This document shows positions 38,118-47,917 of a stretch of DNA of 64,000 bases, in pieces. The first letter of the stretch is position 1, and each line of letters starts with the position of its first letter. The position numbers and the translations under genes are program-made. The stretch spans positions 227,301 to 291,300 of the forward strand of contig JALHOD010000003.1 of assembly GCA_022843165.1 (NCBI GenBank). The letters are read 5' to 3'. The notes under the pieces are model-generated. The model was not told where the DNA came from. It worked only from the letters and a program-made list of their open reading frames with translations, and did not search any database. Source of the DNA: Pseudorhodoplanes sp. (GTDB lineage Bacteria; Pseudomonadota; Alphaproteobacteria; Rhizobiales; Xanthobacteraceae).

Positions 38118-39801
38118 CTTGGGGACTATCAAGAAGGACGGGGTGTGTGTCGTGAACAACAAGAACGTCATTGATGGGCTGCAGAAGCGGCCTTCGGACA
38201 GGGCCACAGGCAACGGCCGCTCGCGCGCGTTTCGCGCCGCGGCCGTCGGCATGGCGGTGCTGATGATGGAGCCGGTTCTGCCGCTGGGTCTCGGCGTCGC
38301 GCTGGCGCAGCGCCTGGTACAGATCAACGCCGTCAAGAAGACGTCGCTGATCAGCGTGGCCATCGGAAAGACCGAGGATGTCCGGACCGATGCGAGTTTC
38401 GTCGATCTTGTGGTCGGCGACCCCGAAGTCGCCGATGTCGCCCCGCTCACCGACCGTTCGCTGTCGATCCTGGGCCGCAAGAGCGGGACCACGCGGGTCT
38501 CGGCCTATGCCGAGGGCAAGAAGCTGATCGGCGTCTTCGACGTCGAGGTGACGCACGACACCTCCATGATCTCCTCGGTGCTGGCGCGACGCTTCCCCTA
38601 CGAGAAAATCAAGGTGGCCTCGATCAACGGCCGCATCATGCTGTCGGGTAATATCACCGACGCGGTGACCGTCGACAAGGCGATGACGCTGGCCCGGCAG
38701 TTCGGACCTGATGTCATCAATTCCATGGCGGTGATGTCGCCGCAGCAGGTGATGCTCGAGGTGCGCTTCATCGAAGTGAACCGCAAGGCCGGCCGCGAAT
38801 TCGGCGTGCAATGGAACAGCTTCTCCAACAACGGAAAATTCCTCGGCAATATCGGCAACCGCGTTGACGCCAACCAGTTGCCGGTCACCAACGGCTCCAC
38901 CTTCATGCAGCCGAATGCGACGTTGCCAACGGCCGCAGGCAAGAATGTCCCGGCCAGCGGCCTGCCGATCTCGCCGATCGTCGCCGCCGGCGTGCTGTCC
39001 GGCACTGCGCCCTTCGGCTTCATGATCGGCAAGCTGATCGCCAACGGCCTGTCGGCCGATATCCTGATCAACGCGCTGGAGCAGAAGGGCATGGCGCGCG
39101 CGCTGGCCGAGCCCAATCTGGTCGCCCTGTCGGGCGATACCGCAAGCTTCCTGGCGGGCGGCGAATTCCCGGTGCCGGTGCCCGGCTCGCTCGGCACCGT
39201 GTCGATCGAATACAAGCGCTACGGCGTCGGTCTCGCTTTCACCCCGACGGTGCTGTCCGACGGTCTGGTTAACATGAAGATCGAACCGGAAGTCAGCCAG
39301 CTCGACACCAGCAATCCGGTGCAGGTTGCCGGCATCTCGGTTCCGCCGCTGATCGTGCGCCGCGCCTCCACGACCGTGGAATTGCGCGACGGCCAGAGCT
39401 TCGTCATCGGCGGCCTGCTGCAGAGCCAGGGCCAGACGGCGGCGCAACAATTGCCGTGGCTGGGAGATATTCCGGTTCTCGGCGCGCTGTTCTCCAGCCG
39501 CTCCTACCAGAAGAACGAAACCGATCTCGCCATCATTGTGACGCCGCGTCTGGTGCGCCCGGCGCGTCCTGGCGACACCATCAAGACGCCGCTCGACAGC
39601 TCGCTGCCGCCGAACGATGCCGACTTCTTCCTGATGGGCAAAACCGAAATCCCGCGCGCCGTCGCCAAGCTCGAAGCCGGCACCGAACGCGCCATGACCG
39701 GGCACATGCTCGATCTGCCGGGTGCCGTCGCCATCCCGGTCTCGGCGAACGTCCCGGTCTCGACGAAGAAGGAGGTGGGCCATGTCATGGTCAAATACTA
39801 G
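38095..39801 (+). CDS. cpaC: Secretin CpaC/RcpA
   Basis: Secretin motifs VMLEVRFIEVNR, ALAEPNLVALSGDTASFLAGGEFPVPV, LRDGQSFVIGGLLQ; start codon uncertain. Confidence 0.9.
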   Translation: MTVRNANDLGTIKKDGVCVVNNKNVIDGLQKRPSDRATGNGRSRAFRAAAVGMAVLMMEPVLPLGLGVALAQRLVQINAVKKTSLISVAIGKTEDVRTDASFVDLVVGDPEVADVAPLTDRSLSILGRKSGTTRVSAYAEGKKLIGVFDVEVTHDTSMISSVLARRFPYEKIKVASINGRIMLSGNITDAVTVDKAMTLARQFGPDVINSMAVMSPQQVMLEVRFIEVNRKAGREFGVQWNSFSNNGKFLGNIGNRVDANQLPVTNGSTFMQPNATLPTAAGKNVPASGLPISPIVAAGVLSGTAPFGFMIGKLIANGLSADILINALEQKGMARALAEPNLVALSGDTASFLAGGEFPVPVPGSLGTVSIEYKRYGVGLAFTPTVLSDGLVNMKIEPEVSQLDTSNPVQVAGISVPPLIVRRASTTVELRDGQSFVIGGLLQSQGQTAAQQLPWLGDIPVLGALFSSRSYQKNETDLAIIVTPRLVRPARPGDTIKTPLDSSLPPNDADFFLMGKTEIPRAVAKLEAGTERAMTGHMLDLPGAVAIPVSANVPVSTKKEVGHVMVKY

Positions 39802-40249
39802 GATTCGCCTCTTCACCGGCGTCCTGCTGCTCGGACCTGCTCTTGCCGGCTGCTCCGACATCTATTTCGATCGCCGCGAAACCATTGTCCCGAATGCAGG
39901 CGAGGCCATGGCCGCCAACCGGGTCACGCAGATGGTCGATCCCTGGCCGCGGTCCAGCGCCAACCGCAACATCGCCTTCAACGGCCAGGTCATGCAGGGC
40001 GCTGTTGAGCGTTATCGCGAAGGGCGTGTGATTCCGCCCGTCAACGCCACGACCAGTTCCACCGCCTATGCGCGCGCGCAGGCTTCGGTCGCCAACGCGG
40101 CACAGTCCGTGCGGAGCTCCACGTCGGCGTCGTCGCCTCCACCTTCGGGCTGGGCGGGGTCCCCGCAGTCCCAGCCGCAGACGTCGTCGCAGCAATCCCA
40201 GGCCTCCTCGCAGCAATCCCAGGCGTTGCAGCCGGGTGAGACCAGGTAA
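39783..40249 (+). CDS. cpaD: Short CpaD-like lipoprotein of the tad locus
   Basis: Lipobox LLGPALAGCSD; MAANRVTQMVDPWPRSSANRNI...VERYREGR; position between cpaC and cpaE. Confidence 0.65.
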
Positions 40250-40263
40250 GGGACCGAATACGA

Positions 40264-41481
40264 ATGCATCTCGGCCGAGCTCAGACCGCGGATAACAAGA
40301 CGCATGTGGTCGTCGTGACCGCTGACGCCGGATTCGAGCAATCGATCCGCTCGACATTCAGCGCCAGTCAGCAGATCGACATGCATGTGTTGTCGGCGGA
40401 CCTGGCCGCGGTCGAGGACAAGGTCGATCCGGAAGGCGCCACCGTCATCCTGATCGACCTGAACACCGGCCGGGCCGAGGAAATGCAGGCGCTCGAGCGG
40501 CTGATGCTCCGCATCGGCAACTGGCCGCCCGTGATCGTGGTCGCGCAGAGCTTCGATGCCCAGGCTGCCCGGACATTGCTGCAGATGCGGGTTGCGGATT
40601 TCCTGGTGAAGCCGGTGCCCCCGATTGAGCTGGTCCGCACCTGCGCGCGCGTGGTCAAGCCGGTTGCGACGGATCAAGCCGAGGCGGAAATCTATACCTT
40701 CCTGCCCGCCGTGGGCGGCGCCGGTGTCACGACATTGGCGATCCAGACCGCTTTGCTGTTGCTCAATAGCGGCCAGAAACGGCGCGCCTCCACCTGCCTG
40801 GTCGATCTGAATTTCCAGCATGGCGCCTGCGCCGATTATCTTGATCTCGAGCCGCGGCTCGATCTGTCGGAAATCGAGCCGCGTCCGGAGCGCCTCGACC
40901 GCCAGCTGCTTGAAGTCATGACGACCGTCCATGCCTCCGGCCTTGCGGTCGTGGCGGCGCCGAACCGGCCGGCGGAAATGCGCTCGTTCGATCCCGACGT
41001 GGTCACGCGTCTGCTCGATCTGGTGTCGTCGAATTTCGACAATGTCGTGATCGACATGCCGCGCACCTGGTTTTCCTGGACCGACAGCGTGCTGCTCGGC
41101 TCGAACCGGCTGTTCATCGTCAGCGAAATGACGGTGCCGAGCCTCAAGCACACCAAGCAGCTCGTTGCCGCCATCCGCGAACGCATGCCGGAGGGACCGC
41201 AGCCGCAGGTCATCGTCAATCGCTTCGAGGAGCGGCTGTTCGTACCCGGCGTGAAGAAGGCCGACATCGAACAGGCGCTGGGCAAGGATTTCACCGCCGC
41301 TATCCCGAATTTCTACCGGCTGGTGCGCGAGGCGATCGATCGCGGCGTTCCGCTGGAAGAGATCAAGCCCGGCAACAAGATTACGCGCGAGCTCAAGAAG
41401 CTGATCATGCCGCAACCGGCCAAGGCCGCCGCCAAGGCTGCGGCGGAATCCAAGCCGCTCAATTTTTCGCTCGCGCGCTGA
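40264..41481 (+). CDS. cpaE: CpaE/TadZ-family MinD-like protein with receiver-like N-terminus
   Basis: ADFLVKPVPPIELVR receiver-like region, FLPAVGGAGVTTLAIQTALLLL, position in locus. Confidence 0.88.
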   Translation: MHLGRAQTADNKTHVVVVTADAGFEQSIRSTFSASQQIDMHVLSADLAAVEDKVDPEGATVILIDLNTGRAEEMQALERLMLRIGNWPPVIVVAQSFDAQAARTLLQMRVADFLVKPVPPIELVRTCARVVKPVATDQAEAEIYTFLPAVGGAGVTTLAIQTALLLLNSGQKRRASTCLVDLNFQHGACADYLDLEPRLDLSEIEPRPERLDRQLLEVMTTVHASGLAVVAAPNRPAEMRSFDPDVVTRLLDLVSSNFDNVVIDMPRTWFSWTDSVLLGSNRLFIVSEMTVPSLKHTKQLVAAIRERMPEGPQPQVIVNRFEERLFVPGVKKADIEQALGKDFTAAIPNFYRLVREAIDRGVPLEEIKPGNKITRELKKLIMPQPAKAAAKAAAESKPLNFSLAR

Positions 41482-41512
41482 ATCGGAAGAGATATCGGGT
41501 GAGCTGGAGACG

Positions 41513-42991
41513 ATGAGCAGATTCCAATCCATGACGGGGCGATTCACCGCGCGGCGCAGCGAAGCGCCCGATTCGGCGCCGGCTCTTGCCGAGGATGGCG
41601 TTGCCGCGGCGGGGGAGACCTCATGGCAGGCTCTGCCGGAACTGGAATCGCAGATACAGCCCGCTTTGCAGCCGGAGCCGGGTCCGGATGTACCGTCCGC
41701 GCCATCCAATCCCCTGCTCACCGACAAGCTGCTCGACGCCAAGGTGCGTCTGCACCGGCGGCTGATCGAGGAAATCAATCTGCAGGCGCTGGAGAAGCTG
41801 CCGGAAGCGGAAATGCACGCGCATGTGCAGAAGCTGGTCAGCCAGTATGTCGTGAGCGAGCGGCTTGCGCTCAATACCCAGGAGCTGAATGATTTCGTCT
41901 CCGAGATTCTCGACGAGATGACGGGGCTTGGGCCGATCGAGCCCCTGCTGAAAGACCCGACCATCAGCGATATCCTGATCAACGGCCATGAATGCACCTA
42001 TGTCGAGCGCGGCGGCATGCTGGAGCCGACCCAGGTGCGCTTCAAGGACGAGCAGCATCTGATCCGCATCGTCAACAAGATCGTCTCGGCGGTCGGACGC
42101 CGCGTGGATGAATCGCATCCCATGTGCGACGCGCGCCTGCTCGACGGCAGCCGCGTCAACGTCGCGGTGCGGCCGATCGCGGTCGACGGGCCGCTGGTCT
42201 CGATCCGCAAATTTTCCAAGAAGCCGTTCAACCTGAACAAGCTGGTCGATATCGGCGCGCTGCGGCCGCAGATGGCGGAACTGCTCGGCGCCGCCGTGAA
42301 GGCGCGCGTGACGCTGATCATTTCCGGCGGCACCGGCTCCGGCAAGACCACGATGCTGAACGCCCTGTCGGCCTTCATCTCGGAAAAGGAGCGCCTGCTC
42401 ACCATCGAGGACGCCGCCGAGCTGCAATTGCAGCAGCCGCATGTCGGACGCATGGAAACGCGGCCCCCCAATACCGAGGGCAAGGGCGAGATCCGCCAGC
42501 GCGAACTGGTCAAGAACGCGCTGCGTATGCGTCCCGACCGCGTCATTCTCGGCGAGTGCCGCGGCGAGGAAGCGTTCGACATGCTGCAGGCCATGAATAC
42601 CGGCCACGAAGGCTCGATGGCGACCATTCACGCCAACACGCCGCGCGACGCCATTTCGCGTCTGGAGCAGATGATCGGCATGGCCGGTCTGCCGATGACG
42701 ATCGCGTCGACGCGCGGCCAGATCGCCTCCGCGATTCGCGTCATCGTGCAGCTTCAGCGCCTGTCCGACGGCAAGCGCCGCGTCACCAGCATCGCCGAAA
42801 TCACCGGCATGGAAGGCGACATCCTGCAGATGCAGGAAATCTACAAGTTTGTCCGGACCGGGACGGCGGAAGACGGAGCCGTGCAGGGGCACTTCCAGGC
42901 GACCGGTGTGCGGCCGCGTTTTCTGACCGACCTCTTGGCCAAGGGCATCAAGATTCCCGGCAGCTATTTCGATCCCAGCCAACCGCTGTGA
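41513..42991 (+). CDS. cpaF: CpaF/TadA type II secretion ATPase
   Basis: Walker A SGGTGSGKTTMLNALSAFI; ELQLQQPHVGRMETRPPNTEGKGEI; ILGECRGEEAFDMLQAMNTGHEGSMATIHAN. Confidence 0.97.
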   Translation: MSRFQSMTGRFTARRSEAPDSAPALAEDGVAAAGETSWQALPELESQIQPALQPEPGPDVPSAPSNPLLTDKLLDAKVRLHRRLIEEINLQALEKLPEAEMHAHVQKLVSQYVVSERLALNTQELNDFVSEILDEMTGLGPIEPLLKDPTISDILINGHECTYVERGGMLEPTQVRFKDEQHLIRIVNKIVSAVGRRVDESHPMCDARLLDGSRVNVAVRPIAVDGPLVSIRKFSKKPFNLNKLVDIGALRPQMAELLGAAVKARVTLIISGGTGSGKTTMLNALSAFISEKERLLTIEDAAELQLQQPHVGRMETRPPNTEGKGEIRQRELVKNALRMRPDRVILGECRGEEAFDMLQAMNTGHEGSMATIHANTPRDAISRLEQMIGMAGLPMTIASTRGQIASAIRVIVQLQRLSDGKRRVTSIAEITGMEGDILQMQEIYKFVRTGTAEDGAVQGHFQATGVRPRFLTDLLAKGIKIPGSYFDPSQPL

Positions 42992-42996
42992 CCGCC

Positions 42997-43965
42997 ATGT
43001 CGTTCAATTTCAGCAGCGAATATGTCTTCTACGCTTTCGCCGCGATCTCGGCGGTTCTGTTCGTCGAAGCGCTTTATCTCCTGCTGTTTTCGGCGTCGTC
43101 CTACCGAAAGCGGATCAACCGCAGGCTGGATCTTCTGAAAGGCCAGAGCGACCGCGAAGGCGTTCTGGTCCAGCTCAGGCGCGAGCGCGGGCTGACCAGC
43201 GGCGGCGATTTCCGTCTTCCGGTGGTGGCGCTCAATCGGCTGATCCTGCAATCGGGATTGTCGGCCGGCGTCTGGAAGCTGTGCGTCTATGTCGTGATGG
43301 TCGCCGTCATCGCTTTCGGCGCGATGATGGTGCTTCACGGCGATATCCGCTACGCCGCCGCGCTTGGGCTGTTCTGCTGCACGCTCGGGCCGCTGCTGTG
43401 GCTGCGTTTCCTGCGGAACCGGCGGCAGAAGAAATTCGGTGCGCAGTTTCCGGACGCCGTCGACGTCATTGTGCGCTCCCTGCGCGCGGGGCATCCGGTC
43501 CCGATCGCGATCGCCATGGTCGGGCGCGAATTGCCCGATCCGGTCGGCAGCGAATTCGGCATCGTATCGGATGAGGTCGCCTACGGCTCGGAGCTCGAAA
43601 CGGCGATGCGGAATCTGTACTTCCGTGTCGGTCAGGAGGACCTGCCGCTGTTCGTGACGGCGGTTGCCATTCAGGGGTCCACGGGCGGAAACCTGAGCGA
43701 AATCCTGGAGAATCTGTCGGCCGTGATCCGCCTGCGCTTCAAGATGCGGCGCAAGATCAGGGCGCTGGCGGCGGAGGGCCGCGCCTCCGCGATCATCCTC
43801 TCGTCGCTGCCGATCGCGATCTTCGCCGTCGTCAATCTGATCGCGCCTGATTTCTACCGCACCATCTGGCATCACGACATCACCAAGGTCGTGCTTGGAA
43901 TCGCGGTTTCGTGGATGGTGCTCGGGAATTTCATCATGTACCGCATGGTCAATTTCAAGATCTGA
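42997..43965 (+). CDS. tadB: TadB inner-membrane protein (T2SF)
   Basis: FPDAVDVIVRSLRAGHPVPIAIAMVGRELPDPVGSEF; RRKIRALAAEGRASAIILSSLPI. Confidence 0.95.
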   Translation: MSFNFSSEYVFYAFAAISAVLFVEALYLLLFSASSYRKRINRRLDLLKGQSDREGVLVQLRRERGLTSGGDFRLPVVALNRLILQSGLSAGVWKLCVYVVMVAVIAFGAMMVLHGDIRYAAALGLFCCTLGPLLWLRFLRNRRQKKFGAQFPDAVDVIVRSLRAGHPVPIAIAMVGRELPDPVGSEFGIVSDEVAYGSELETAMRNLYFRVGQEDLPLFVTAVAIQGSTGGNLSEILENLSAVIRLRFKMRRKIRALAAEGRASAIILSSLPIAIFAVVNLIAPDFYRTIWHHDITKVVLGIAVSWMVLGNFIMYRMVNFKI

Positions 43966-43967
43966 TC

Positions 43968-44918
43968 ATGGATGCAGTCTTCGACATATTCGGCGACACG
44001 GCATCCACGATGCTGACGTTGCTGGTGTTCCTGGCTGCGGCGACGCTCGCCTTTGCGGTCATGGCGTCGTTGCGGCTGCACGGCTCGATGAAGCGGCGCA
44101 CTGCCGGCATCAGCGTTGACATGGGACAGGGAAGCGGGACGGGCCGGCGCTCGCTGCGCGGCTCCAATTTCAAAGGCGCGCAGCGTCTTATCGATTATAC
44201 GCAGAAGCATTACACCGAGTCCGATTCGCAGGACATGAAGGTGCTGCGCAAGCGGCTCGTGATCGCGGGCATCTACGATCCGCGCGGCGTCGCCTATTTC
44301 TTTCTGGCGCGGACCATTCTCTGCCTCGGGCTGGCCGCCCTTGCGATATTCCTTGCACCCAACAGCAGTGCGTCGATCTACTGGATGGTTGTCGGCGCCG
44401 CCGGCATGGCCGGTTATGTCGGCCCCAGCATCTACCTCGACCGGCGCATTGCGCGCCGTAAGGAAGAGCATCGCGCGGGCTTTCCGGATTTCATGGATCT
44501 GCTCGTGGTCTGCGCCGATGCCGGACTCAGCATGGAGGCCGCGCTGGATCGTGTGGGGCGCGAACTCGGCGACTCCTACCCCTCGCTGACCGCCAATATC
44601 CACATGGCCAACCTGGAAATCCGCGCCGGCCGTCCCATGACCGACGCGCTCGAACATCTGGCCGACCGGCTCGGTCTGGAGGAAGCGCGCTCGTTCGCAA
44701 CCCTGATCCAGCAATCCGATGAACTGGGCTCGAGCATCACCGAAGCGCTGCGGATCTATTCCGACGACATGCGCCACAAGCGTCTGTCGCGCGCCGAGGA
44801 AAAAGCCTATGCGCTGCCGGCCAAGCTGTCCCTGCCGATGATGACCTGCATCTTTCCGGTGCTGTTTGTCGTGATCCTGCTGCCGGTGGCGGTACGGATC
44901 TATACCGGCACCTATTGA
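43968..44918 (+). CDS. tadC: TadC inner-membrane protein (T2SF)
   Basis: FPDFMDLLVVCADAGLSMEAALDRVGREL; AEEKAYALPAKLSLPMMTCIFPVLFVVILLPV. Confidence 0.95.
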   Translation: MDAVFDIFGDTASTMLTLLVFLAAATLAFAVMASLRLHGSMKRRTAGISVDMGQGSGTGRRSLRGSNFKGAQRLIDYTQKHYTESDSQDMKVLRKRLVIAGIYDPRGVAYFFLARTILCLGLAALAIFLAPNSSASIYWMVVGAAGMAGYVGPSIYLDRRIARRKEEHRAGFPDFMDLLVVCADAGLSMEAALDRVGRELGDSYPSLTANIHMANLEIRAGRPMTDALEHLADRLGLEEARSFATLIQQSDELGSSITEALRIYSDDMRHKRLSRAEEKAYALPAKLSLPMMTCIFPVLFVVILLPVAVRIYTGTY

Positions 44919-45074
44919 GCCGCGGTGCGGACATACCAATGTCGCCGGCCGGGTTCCAAGGTCGATAAAATCTTAACCAACGTCTCCTAGCCTGTGGCTC
45001 CGGCCTTGTATGGGCCGTTTGTATGCGTGCGTGCGCTCGCTCCGGCGGGATCGCTTCGCCGCGCGGAGCGTAGA

Positions 45075-45626
45075 ATGCGAGTGGGTGACATCCGCGTATT
45101 CGTTGTCACGGCGGCGTGCCTGGTATGGCTGGCCGGCTGTGAGACTACGAAAGACGGCACGGCCGCGACCGCCGAAGGCGACGTCACCGGCTCGATCGCC
45201 CAGCCGGGGATTGCGCCCGAGACGCCGGAATCGACCGGTCTGATGGGGGAAGACCCCAACGACGATCTCAGCCTTGGCAAGAAGCATTATCGCCAGAACA
45301 GCTTCGGTCTGGCCGAACAGCATTTCCGGCGCGCGGTCGAGAAAGGCCCGAAAAGTCTCGAGGCCTGGATCGGGCTGGCCGCGAGTTATGACAAGCTGCG
45401 CCGCTTCGACCTCGCCGACCGTGCCTATGCGCAAGCCATCAAGCTCGGCGGTCCGACGCCGGAAATCCTGAACAACCAGGGTTATTCCTATCTGCTGCGC
45501 GGGGATCGCCGCCGCGCCCGCCAGACCCTGCTGCTGGCGCAGGCCAAGGACCCCGGCAACCCCTATATCCAGAACAATCTCGAGCTTTTGGACGAAAGTT
45601 TGCGCAAGAAAAGCGCGGTGCAATAG
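45075..45626 (+). CDS. tadD: TadD-like TPR lipoprotein
   Basis: Lipobox LVWLAGCE; TPR repeats; downstream of tadC. Confidence 0.85.
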   Translation: MRVGDIRVFVVTAACLVWLAGCETTKDGTAATAEGDVTGSIAQPGIAPETPESTGLMGEDPNDDLSLGKKHYRQNSFGLAEQHFRRAVEKGPKSLEAWIGLAASYDKLRRFDLADRAYAQAIKLGGPTPEILNNQGYSYLLRGDRRRARQTLLLAQAKDPGNPYIQNNLELLDESLRKKSAVQ

Positions 45627-45755
45627 CGCCGCGCATGCCGTAACCGGACGTTGATTGCCAAACGGTAATGCGGACGCGCGCTTTCGCGCGGCTATTTTGC
45701 TTTACATCGCGGCCGCCGATCCCCAAATTCCGGCCGAATTGGCGGGACTTATGGC

Positions 45756-46229
45756 ATGCTTGATCTTCTGAAGGAATTTCTCAGCGATGTCGGCGCTGGC
45801 GACAAGCCGGCCAATCGCTTTGACGACAGCGATTACCGGCTGGCCGCGGCCGCCTTGCTGATGCATGTCAGCATGATCGACGGCGAGATGTCCGCAAAGG
45901 AACGCGAACGTCTGCAGGCCGTACTCAAGCGCGAATTCGGCCTCGACGATGACGCGACCGCGGACCTGATCGAGGCGGCGACCGCGGCCGACCGCGAGGC
46001 GGTGGATCTCTATTCTTTCACCAGCCTGCTCAATCGCTCGCTCGACGAGGACGGCCGTCGCCGCATGGTCGAGATGATGTGGCAGATCGTGTTCGCCGAC
46101 GGGCGCATGAACGAATTCGAGGACAATATCGTCTGGCGCGCGTCGGATCTGCTCGGTGTCTCCCAGCGCGAGCGCGTCGAGTTGCGCCGGAGCGTGTCGA
46201 GCGAATCTCGGGCGCGCGACGACGCATGA
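45756..46229 (+). CDS. TerB-family protein
   Basis: YRLAAAALLMHVSMIDGEMSAKERERLQAVLKREFGL; MMWQIVFADGRMNEFEDNIVWR. Confidence 0.85.
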   Translation: MLDLLKEFLSDVGAGDKPANRFDDSDYRLAAAALLMHVSMIDGEMSAKERERLQAVLKREFGLDDDATADLIEAATAADREAVDLYSFTSLLNRSLDEDGRRRMVEMMWQIVFADGRMNEFEDNIVWRASDLLGVSQRERVELRRSVSSESRARDDA

Positions 46230-46257
46230 TCGCGCGTCGCGTGCCATCGTCCGCATC

Positions 46258-47049
46258 ATGACCGCGCGGGAACCCGTCACCATTCTCACCGGCGCCTCCG
46301 CCGGCATCGGCATGGAGCTGGCGCGTGTCTTCGCCCGCAACGGACAGCGGCTTGTGCTGATCGCGCGCCGCGGCGAAAAACTCGCAGCGCTCGCGCAGGA
46401 GATCGCGGCAGCGGGTGATCCGGAGCCGGTCGTTCTGGCGCTCGACCTGCAACAGCCAGGCATGGCGGACAAGGTCGATGCCGAACTGGCGGCGCGGGGG
46501 CTTGAGCCGCTTTATGTCGTCAACAATGCCGGCTTCGGTCTGGTCGGCAAGGCGCATGAGCGCGATCGCGCAGAGCAACTTGAGATGATCGATCTCAATA
46601 TCCGCACGCTCACGGATTTTTCCTTGCGCTGGGTCGACACGCTGGCGCGCCGGCAGGGCGGCATTCTGAATGTCGCCTCGGTGGCGGGCTTTCTGCCCGG
46701 TCCGGGCTCGAGCGTGTATTACGCCAGCAAGGCCTATGTGCTGTCCTTTACCGAAGCCCTGCATCGCGAACTCAAGGGCCGCGTGCGGGTGACGGCGCTG
46801 TGCCCGGGCCCGGTCCGGACTGAATTCCAGGCCCGCGCCGGCCTGACCGCAGCGGACGAATCGGGCGCGATGGGGCTGCTTGCCGTTCCGGCGGCGCGGG
46901 TGGCGGACGAGGGCTATCGCGGGCTGATGGCGGGCCGGCGGCTGGTCATACCGGGCGTCCTGAACAAGGTGGTGACGGTCCTGCCGCGCATGATTCCCCG
47001 GTCCTGGGTGCTGGAAGGCGTCTATGCCCGGCAGCGGCGCCGCAGATGA
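46258..47049 (+). CDS. Short-chain dehydrogenase/reductase
   Basis: ILTGASAGIGMELAR; YVVNNAGFG; YYASKAYVLSFTEAL. Confidence 0.92.
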   Translation: MTAREPVTILTGASAGIGMELARVFARNGQRLVLIARRGEKLAALAQEIAAAGDPEPVVLALDLQQPGMADKVDAELAARGLEPLYVVNNAGFGLVGKAHERDRAEQLEMIDLNIRTLTDFSLRWVDTLARRQGGILNVASVAGFLPGPGSSVYYASKAYVLSFTEALHRELKGRVRVTALCPGPVRTEFQARAGLTAADESGAMGLLAVPAARVADEGYRGLMAGRRLVIPGVLNKVVTVLPRMIPRSWVLEGVYARQRRRR

Positions 47050-47164
47050 ACCGGACCGCCGCCGCGCACATGGCCGCCCTGCGGGCGCGAATCTTGCCTG
47101 GACCGATGAAAAGAAGACATAAACGATTGATGTCTAGACTGCCCAAATCCGCAGACATGCCGCG

Positions 47165-47917
47165 ATGAAACCGCCCGTTCTGATCGTCCTGCACCAGCAA
47201 AACTCGACGCCCGGTCGCGTCGGCAATTATCTGGTCAAGCGCGGCTATTCCCTCGACATCCGCCGGCCCTGCATTGGCGACGACCTGCCCGCCACGCTCG
47301 CGCAGCATTCCGGCGCGGTGGTGTTCGGCGGTCCGCAAAGCGCCAATGACAATCACGATTACGTCCTGCGCGAGATCGACTGGATGTCGGTGCCGCTGAA
47401 GGAAAACAAGCCGCTGCTCGGCATCTGTCTCGGCGCCCAGATGATGGCGCGCAATCTGGGCGGCAAGGTCGGCTTTCACGACGAAGGCCAGGTCGAGGTC
47501 GGCTATTATCCGATCCGCCCGACCGAGGCCGGCCGCGAGGTCAGCGAGATGTGGCCCGACCACGTCTATCAATGGCATCGCGAGGGTTTCGATCTGCCCG
47601 CCGGCTCGACGCTGCTGGCGGAAGGCGACACCTTTCCCTGCCAGGCCTTCCGTCATGGCGATCACGCCTTCGGCGTGCAGTTTCATCCCGAAGTCACCCA
47701 CGCCATGATGTGCCGCTGGCTGATCCGCGGCGCGCATCGCATGGAATTGCCGGGCGCCAAGCAGCGCGGCGCGCATTTCGAGGACCGCTGGGTGCACGAT
47801 TACGCCATGCAGTCCTGGCTGTCGGGTTTTCTCGACCACTGGCTGCGGCATCTGCGCGATGCCGCGCACGAACAGCAGGTGCGCGGCCAGGCACGCGACG
47901 CCCAGCTCACCGCCTGA
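47165..47917 (+). CDS. Class I glutamine amidotransferase (GuaA N-terminal-like)
   Basis: GICLGAQMMARNLGG nucleophile motif; GVQFHPEVTH. Confidence 0.9.
   Translation: MKPPVLIVLHQQNSTPGRVGNYLVKRGYSLDIRRPCIGDDLPATLAQHSGAVVFGGPQSANDNHDYVLREIDWMSVPLKENKPLLGICLGAQMMARNLGGKVGFHDEGQVEVGYYPIRPTEAGREVSEMWPDHVYQWHREGFDLPAGSTLLAEGDTFPCQAFRHGDHAFGVQFHPEVTHAMMCRWLIRGAHRMELPGAKQRGAHFEDRWVHDYAMQSWLSGFLDHWLRHLRDAAHEQQVRGQARDAQLTA

Noticed and set aside
45671-45702. GCGCG-CTTT-CGCGC hairpin followed by TATTTT after tadD
   Set aside because: Possible terminator but short stem and weak T-tract; not confident enough to list.
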